Source: JAZOTK01 sp045534775 | Lineage (GTDB): Bacteria > Bacillota > Clostridia > RUG12999 | Direction of reading: 5' to 3' | NCBI GenBank assembly: GCA_045534775.1 | Contig: JAZSKI010000007.1 | Span: forward strand, 1-20,075 | DNA: 20,075 bases | In this document: in pieces, positions 16,309-20,075 of the stretch | Layout: each line of letters begins with the position of its first letter | Position numbering within the stretch: the stretch's first letter is position 1 | Notes under the pieces: model-generated | Told to the model about the DNA's origin: nothing | What the model saw: the letters and a program-made list of their open reading frames with translations, nothing else | Databases searched by the model: none | Translations under genes and position numbers: made by a program

Positions 16309-16387
16309 ATTATATGCCTTATCAGCCCACGGTAAGTGCCTATAAAATTTTATTACTATCTGTGGGCAGAAAGGCTATGGAAATTTT

Positions 16388-16876
16388 ATGCCCGTAAGTG
16401 CCTCACAGCAATCAGCGGTATTTTTGGTATGTATAATATCGGGGATTTTGTCGGGAATTTTGTATGACCTTATCTCTGCAATACGTCACGGTTTTAAATT
16501 AACCGGAGTTGCCGCCTTCCTGTCCGATATTTGTTTCTGGCTTATTTCCGCCGTCATATTTTTCAGCGGTCTTCAGCTTACCTGCGGCGGTGATGTGAAG
16601 TGGTTTGCACCCGTTGGTGCAATTCTCGGATTAATTCTCTATATGATTGGTATAAGCAGGTTTTTTCTGCCGTTTTTCGAGAAGAGTGTTTTGGCGGTTA
16701 AAACCGTATTTTTCAATGTATTTAAGTGGATTTTCAGACCTCTTTTGGCTATTTTTGGAAAAATTTTTAAAAAATACAGAAATTTCGTGAAAAATGCACA
16801 AAAAAAGAGGCAAATTTTTGTTAAAAAAGTCATTGAAAAAATAAGGCGATTTATTATATTATTAAAGATGTATTAG
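16388..16876 (+). CDS. yabQ: Sporulation membrane protein YabQ
   Basis: The product has 162 residues. Three membrane segments are visible (about 8-27, 43-62 and 73-95), followed by a strongly basic, Lys/Phe-rich tail (about 105-162). The N-terminal QSAVFLVCIISGILSGILYDL is the usual YabQ opening. In Bacillus YabQ localises to the forespore membrane and is needed for cortex formation. ATG 16388 is the only start that keeps the family N-terminus; the nearest purine run (GAAAGG) is about 13 bases away, so its ribosome binding site is weak. The assignment rests on family pattern and on lying between yabP and divIC. Confidence 0.87.
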   Translation: MPVSASQQSAVFLVCIISGILSGILYDLISAIRHGFKLTGVAAFLSDICFWLISAVIFFSGLQLTCGGDVKWFAPVGAILGLILYMIGISRFFLPFFEKSVLAVKTVFFNVFKWIFRPLLAIFGKIFKKYRNFVKNAQKKRQIFVKKVIEKIRRFIILLKMY

Positions 16877-16919
16877 TATGATCCGAAAACTACACTTTTC
16901 AGAGATTGGAAGGGAATAA

Positions 16920-17204
16920 ATGAAAAAAGTTAATATACTTACGGGTAGGCTGGCAGCCGTTTTTCTAACCCTTGGGTTTATTATATATTTTGTTTTTGCT
17001 ATGGTGGATACGGGAAATTCCATTGATGATAACGCCACTCTTCTGGCAAGTTATCAGGCGGCTCTTACTGAGCAGGAAATCATTTCCGACAGCATCGACA
17101 TTAAGGAACGTATTGAAGGTACCGACGAGCACGTGGAGCAGATCGCAAGAGAAAGACTCGGGCTTTGCAAAAGCAACGAGGTGCTTTATGTGGAGGGTAG
17201 CTGA
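16920..17204 (+). CDS. divIC: DivIC/FtsB-type septum formation initiator
   Basis: The product has 94 residues. A short basic cytoplasmic N-terminus and one membrane segment (about 10-29) precede an extracytoplasmic coiled coil (about 32-65) and the conserved C-terminal motif EHVEQIARERLGLCKSNEVL, diagnostic of DivIC/FtsB. The protein forms part of the FtsL-DivIC-DivIB division complex that activates septal peptidoglycan synthesis. It is shorter than Bacillus DivIC (about 125), mostly in the N-terminal part. ATG 16920 follows GGAAGGG. The position after yabQ and before yabR matches the Bacillus order. Confidence 0.9.
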   Translation: MKKVNILTGRLAAVFLTLGFIIYFVFAMVDTGNSIDDNATLLASYQAALTEQEIISDSIDIKERIEGTDEHVEQIARERLGLCKSNEVLYVEGS

Positions 17205-17276
17205 GGAAATACTCTGCAGCAATGCATTTATATAAAATTGATTTCAGTATAAATTCAAAGGAGGAAAAATAACGGT

Positions 17277-17675
17277 ATGCCGCTTAAGCAGGGAACAACA
17301 GTTGAAGGCAAGGTTAAAAGCCTGGCACCCTTCGGAGCTTTTATTTATTTGCCTGATGGGGAGATTGGTCTTGTACATATTTCGGAGGTTTCGCTTGATT
17401 ATGTGCAGAACATCAATGATTATCTTAAAGAAGGTCAGACTGTAAAGGTTAAGGTTGTCTCCATTGACGAGAAAAATAAAATTAACCTTTCTATCAAGAA
17501 GGTTCTTGAAGAGGAAAGGAAAAAAACCTGTCGTCCTGCAGATGTTGACTGGTCAAGACCGCAGAATACCGGAATGTCCTTTGAGGATATGCTTCAAAAA
17601 TTCAAACAGGAAAGCGATGAGAAAATCAGCGTCCTTAAAACCGCTGTAAAAGAAACCCGCAGACCAAGACAGTAA
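17277..17675 (+). CDS. yabR: S1-domain RNA-binding protein YabR
   Basis: The product has 132 residues, about the usual length (near 130). Residues about 4-73 form an S1 OB-fold: GTTVEGKVKSLAPFGAFIYL, GLVHISEVS, a YLKEGQTVKVKVV strand and KINLSIKK. A charged, flexible tail follows (RPADVDWSRPQNTGMSFEDMLQKFKQESDE), typical of YabR and the related polynucleotide phosphorylase-like S1 proteins. It is expected to bind RNA or ribosomes; its precise role is not established. ATG 17277 follows AAAGGAGG at 11 bases. It is the last gene of the yab block and is followed by a clear terminator. Confidence 0.9.
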   Translation: MPLKQGTTVEGKVKSLAPFGAFIYLPDGEIGLVHISEVSLDYVQNINDYLKEGQTVKVKVVSIDEKNKINLSIKKVLEEERKKTCRPADVDWSRPQNTGMSFEDMLQKFKQESDEKISVLKTAVKETRRPRQ

Positions 17676-17688
17676 ATATGAATAAATT

Positions 17689-17720
17689 AAAGGACCTCTC
17701 CCCCGTCGGAAAGGTCCTTT
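17689..17720 (+). terminator. Intrinsic terminator of the yab operon
   Basis: AAAGGACCT (17689-17697) pairs with AGGTCCTTT (17712-17720), nine pairs, followed by TTTTAATTTTAT. It lies 13 bases after the yabR stop. Confidence 0.85.
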
Positions 17721-18143
17721 TTAATTTTATCAGATTATTTCGCATTTCTTCCGATTCAGCCATATCTTCAATGCCTATAGCTCTGACTGATTAAAGGTAA
17801 TAATTCTCTGAAGCAGAAGTACCATCTTATCGTTGTCCTCCATATAAAGCATCGCATCAAAATAAGCACTGCGGAATTGTGGCATCAAAACCCCGGAAAT
17901 GACTATGCTCATATCCTTATGAATAAAGTAAATGCTTTCTGTGAGGATGCGGCATTTTGTGTATACCGGGTTGCATCAGGGTTGGAAATGTGAATATCAA
18001 ACCGGCAGTCAACGTCATTATTTATATGAGGCGGCATGTGAAATTGATGCCGATATAATAATAGTAAAATTTATAGAAAACTGTCCGTTAGATAGTTTTG
18101 ACGGTATAGCTTCAAAGATGAGCTTCCAAATTTGGTTGATTAC
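17721..18143. other. Decayed region with short coding scraps
   Basis: No full gene is present. On the plus strand one frame reads through LWHQNPGNDYAHILMNKVNA and then stops, while the next frame continues as an open stretch to 18147 (EIDADIIIVKFIENCPLDSF), as if joined by a frameshift around 17960-17985. On the minus strand a separate 45-residue frame is seen (17775-17912). These overlap, so not all can be relics of the same gene. I recognise no family. In Bacillus the gene after yabR is spoIIE, and none of these scraps looks like it. Confidence 0.35.
17775..17912 (-). pseudogene. Possible gene remnant, 45-residue frame
   Basis: The frame runs from an ATG at 17912 to TAG at 17777-17775, and its residues look protein-like (MPQFRSAYFDAMLYMEDNDK, then LLLQRIITFNQSEL). 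AAGGAT directly before the ATG is too close to be a good ribosome binding site. It may be the C-terminal end of a gene whose front is lost. No family is recognised and chance is possible. Confidence 0.25.
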
Positions 18144-18278
18144 CTAATTTATGCGTATTCTGCGGTGCAAAAAGCACGCAGGCATTTCCCTTCCTTTCGG
18201 GCGTGTGAAGTTGGTTCTGTAAATTTCGTTGCCGGATTCTTCTTTGAGCATATAGTCGGCATGCCCAATTTCAAACAT
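18144..18278 (-). CDS. Small unidentified ORF downstream of the GH28-like gene
   Basis: A 44-residue frame runs from ATG 18278 to TAG at 18146-18144. GTGAGG lies about 6 bases before the ATG, and the start is only 33 bases after the stop of the GH28-like gene on the same strand, so it could be co-transcribed. The residues are charged and have little low complexity (MFEIGHADYMLKEESGNEIY, then RTNFTRPKGREMPACFLHRR). I recognise no family. It could be a genuine small protein or the start of a gene truncated at 18144; the decayed sequence beyond favours truncation. Confidence 0.35.
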   Translation of the reverse strand: MFEIGHADYMLKEESGNEIYRTNFTRPKGREMPACFLHRRIRIN

Positions 18279-18311
18279 AATCAACCTCACTGATTCAATT
18301 ACGTGGTACTA

Positions 18312-19679
18312 TTAATATACTATCTTATGTATTACTCCCTTTCCGGATGATTTGCCATCGCGGTAGATATCTTCAAATTTAATTTCATTGATAAATTCTC
18401 TGATGTCATCCGGTGCTTTGCCGTTTATCCGAATATTTTTCAACTCTATTTTATCAATAGTGCTGTTCATATCGGGATTAAAGTATTCAACCGCCTCTGA
18501 TCTTGCAGATTTGGGTCCCACGCAAGCGAAAAATGACATCGGGAACTTATCCCGGTGAAGAGTAACGTCAATATTTTCAAAATACAAATTACCTATATTT
18601 GAGCCCAACTCAAATCCTGCAACACTTCCCTTTATCGGGTCGGAATTTAAGTATTCAGGAAGTCCGTCAACCGGTGAATCGAGGTCAATGACAATATCAT
18701 CAAAATAAATATTATCTCCTGTTCCTGCATCACCTTTTTCCGGTTCTTCTGTTTCAAACTTATATGCCGCTGTCTGGAAATACATTTTAATTGTCTTTAT
18801 TCCACGAACGTTTTTAATTACCGCATTATTCAGCGAGCAATCAACACTACTGCCATCATCGTAATAATATGTTCCGGGAAGTATTCGCAAAGCCTTATAT
18901 CTGCTACCCTCCGACAGCCTGATATTTTCACACCACACATTTTTTATAGGTCCGAATGTTACAGATGAATTCTGCCAGTCATACATATTAAGTGCAAAAA
19001 CATCATCCCCCACCTGACCGCTTAAGTTTACGACAAAAACATTTTCCGTATTACCGTTTATATGTAGTCCGTCCGCAAAACAACCTACAAATTTTATATT
19101 CTCAAAAACCGCGTTTTTTACATTTCCCATCTGAACTGCAAAACATCCCGCACGCACGAATGTCATATTTGTTAATGTAAGGTTTTCCATATTATTAAAA
19201 AGCATACAGGCTGATACTCCATAAAAGCTCCCGTTTTCATCAATCATTCCGCTTTTACCAATTCCACTTTCATTTCGGCATTCTTCCCATATACCACCAT
19301 TTATGGATATATTATAATTTTCATTTCTGCTTTCAATGGGCTTATGTGTTCCATCAGCGACATTGCTGTTTCTCAGCATAAGTACTTTCACTCCGCTAAG
19401 TTGACGGATAACCGCTCCTTCTCGTGCTTCAATATGTCTGTTAGAGGGCACAACCAGAGATTTATCAATATAATACGGCTCGTCCGATGCCGGTATATTT
19501 ATGATTTCATAATTATCCAGTGCCGTTTGAAAAGCTTCCGTCCAGATTTTAACCGAATTTTCTTCTCTTACAAGCTCCGCAAAATCCGTAACCGAGCAAG
19601 ATGTTTTAAGCTCCGAAATTAATTTTTTGTTGGTTTCCTTCATATTACAAAGCAAACTGTATATTTCTTCTTTTTTCAT
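18312..19679 (-). CDS. GH28-like right-handed beta-helix protein, no signal peptide
   Basis: The product has 455 residues. ATG 19679 is chosen because GGAG lies 8 bases upstream and downstream of the promoter; the frame opens to 19724, but that part is in the promoter. After a helical N-terminus (about 1-58) come a pectate-lyase-superfamily opening (PASDEPYYIDKSLVVPSNRHI) and beta-helix coils with repeating NITF/NIKF-type turns to about 440. Residues 203-206 (DGLH) and 224-226 (GDD) match the GH28 polygalacturonase acidic motifs, and ALRILPG resembles the substrate-binding RIK region, but the catalytic GHG motif between them is not visible. It lacks a signal peptide, so it would be cytoplasmic and act on imported oligosaccharides if active. 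A GH28-like hydrolase or a related lyase/epimerase are both possible. Confidence 0.75.
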   Translation of the reverse strand: MKKEEIYSLLCNMKETNKKLISELKTSCSVTDFAELVREENSVKIWTEAFQTALDNYEIINIPASDEPYYIDKSLVVPSNRHIEAREGAVIRQLSGVKVLMLRNSNVADGTHKPIESRNENYNISINGGIWEECRNESGIGKSGMIDENGSFYGVSACMLFNNMENLTLTNMTFVRAGCFAVQMGNVKNAVFENIKFVGCFADGLHINGNTENVFVVNLSGQVGDDVFALNMYDWQNSSVTFGPIKNVWCENIRLSEGSRYKALRILPGTYYYDDGSSVDCSLNNAVIKNVRGIKTIKMYFQTAAYKFETEEPEKGDAGTGDNIYFDDIVIDLDSPVDGLPEYLNSDPIKGSVAGFELGSNIGNLYFENIDVTLHRDKFPMSFFACVGPKSARSEAVEYFNPDMNSTIDKIELKNIRINGKAPDDIREFINEIKFEDIYRDGKSSGKGVIHKIVY

Positions 19680-19712
19680 ATTAACCACTCCAAATATTAT
19701 TGTTTTGTATTT

Positions 19713-19741
19713 ATTGTACCACAAAAATAATTTTTATGCAA
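19713..19741 (-). promoter_or_regulatory. Promoter of the GH28-like gene
   Basis: On the minus strand, TTGCAT (19741-19736) is 17 bases from TACAAT (19718-19713), with TGG before the -10 box forming an extended -10. A start near 19706 gives a leader of about 27 bases. No operator dyad is obvious. Confidence 0.75.
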
Positions 19742-19801
19742 TACCCAATATTCATAATACAAAAATGAGATAGAAAAAAGAGTCGGAATGAACAAACTGA
19801 G

Positions 19802-19831
19802 CCACCAAAGCCCTGATATGGGCTTTGGTGG
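19802..19831. other. Strong 12-bp hairpin in non-coding DNA
   Basis: CCACCAAAGCCC (19802-19813) and GGGCTTTGGTGG (19820-19831) form a perfect stem around TGATAT. No T tract follows (GTTACCC), so a simple terminator is unlikely. The rest of 19725-20000 holds no gene that I can support: only AT-rich sequence plus the word GGGCGTGTGAAGTT (19926-19939), also present at 18199-18212. Confidence 0.55.
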
Positions 19832-20004
19832 GTTACCCTAAGGTGTACAACAGTACGTCGAGAGGCGAAGTTTATTTATAGCAAAAAGGGTTAAAATTAA
19901 AGAAAAATCGAATAAAATGATTCTTGGGCGTGTGAAGTTATTTCTGGAATTGTCAATATATGTGCAGTCGAAAAATACCCTAAATTTGATAACTACCGAT
20001 AAAT

Positions 20005-20075
20005 GCATCTGAATTTGCAGAGTGGAGCGTAGCGAAACGGAGAAAATTCAGATGCGGCGCTGCCGTCAGGCAGCG
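20005..20075. repeat. REP-like double hairpin at the window end
   Basis: GCATCTGAATTT (20005-20016) is the inverted copy of AAATTCAGATGC (20044-20055), enclosing a purine-rich GAGTGGAGCGTAGCGAAACG loop. Directly after it CGCTGCC (20058-20064) pairs with GGCAGCG (20069-20075) at the very edge. The composition resembles the linker of the cluster at 7447-7465 read in reverse (GCTCCACCGCAGCG). The element probably continues past the window. Confidence 0.5.

Noticed and set aside
19879..20000. Minus-strand open frame with residues NNFTRP, like the small ORF at 18144-18278
   Set aside because: The match is limited to the shared 14-base word; the rest is AT-rich with hydrophobic low-complexity translation and no ribosome binding site.

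Overview
The window looks like a chromosomal segment of an anaerobic, endospore-forming member of the Clostridia (Firmicutes). The evidence is a yabP-yabQ-divIC-yabR block in the order known from Bacillus and Clostridia, a yunB-like sporulation gene, a ClpC-type Hsp100, an S-layer-homology (SLH) surface protein and strong AGGAGG-type ribosome binding sites. Two parallel beta-helix carbohydrate-type proteins suggest a life on plant or mucosal glycans, for example in a gut. That is inference, and the species cannot be named from sequence reading alone.

Layout. Bases 1-384 are the C-terminal end of a Fic-domain protein that starts before the window. Bases 385-932 hold no gene but contain an unusual run of small hairpins separated by GATAT/ATATC words, then a near-consensus promoter. 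Bases 933-4679 encode a secreted 1248-residue beta-helix protein ending in three SLH domains. Bases 4883-7330 encode ClpC from its own promoter, without ctsR-mcsA-mcsB in front. A second small palindrome cluster, with a promoter almost identical to the first, sits between the convergent clpC and yunB (7555-8175, minus). MgtC/SapB (8241-8867) and an intracellular subtilisin (about 8960-9862) follow on the plus strand.

Bases 9903-15793 (minus) are a four-gene efflux operon, transcribed arsR-like repressor, TolC-like factor, membrane-fusion lipoprotein, RND pump. It ends at a shared bidirectional terminator with the protease gene. The repressor probably controls its own operon through a perfect dyad at the transcription start. 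A TolC-like gene is notable beside an SLH protein and a sporulation cluster. Divergent from it, 15960-17675 carries yabP, yabQ, divIC and yabR, which act in spore coat or cortex assembly, division septum formation and RNA binding, closed by an intrinsic terminator.

The region after yabR (17721-18311) has lost the gene expected there in Bacillus (spoIIE) and holds only short coding scraps. Bases 18312-19679 (minus) encode a GH28-like beta-helix protein with no signal peptide and its own promoter. The last 350 bases are non-coding and rich in strong hairpins that run off the window end. Four genes (yunB, subtilisin, RND pump, TolC-like) appear to start at TTG codons set by good ribosome binding sites.
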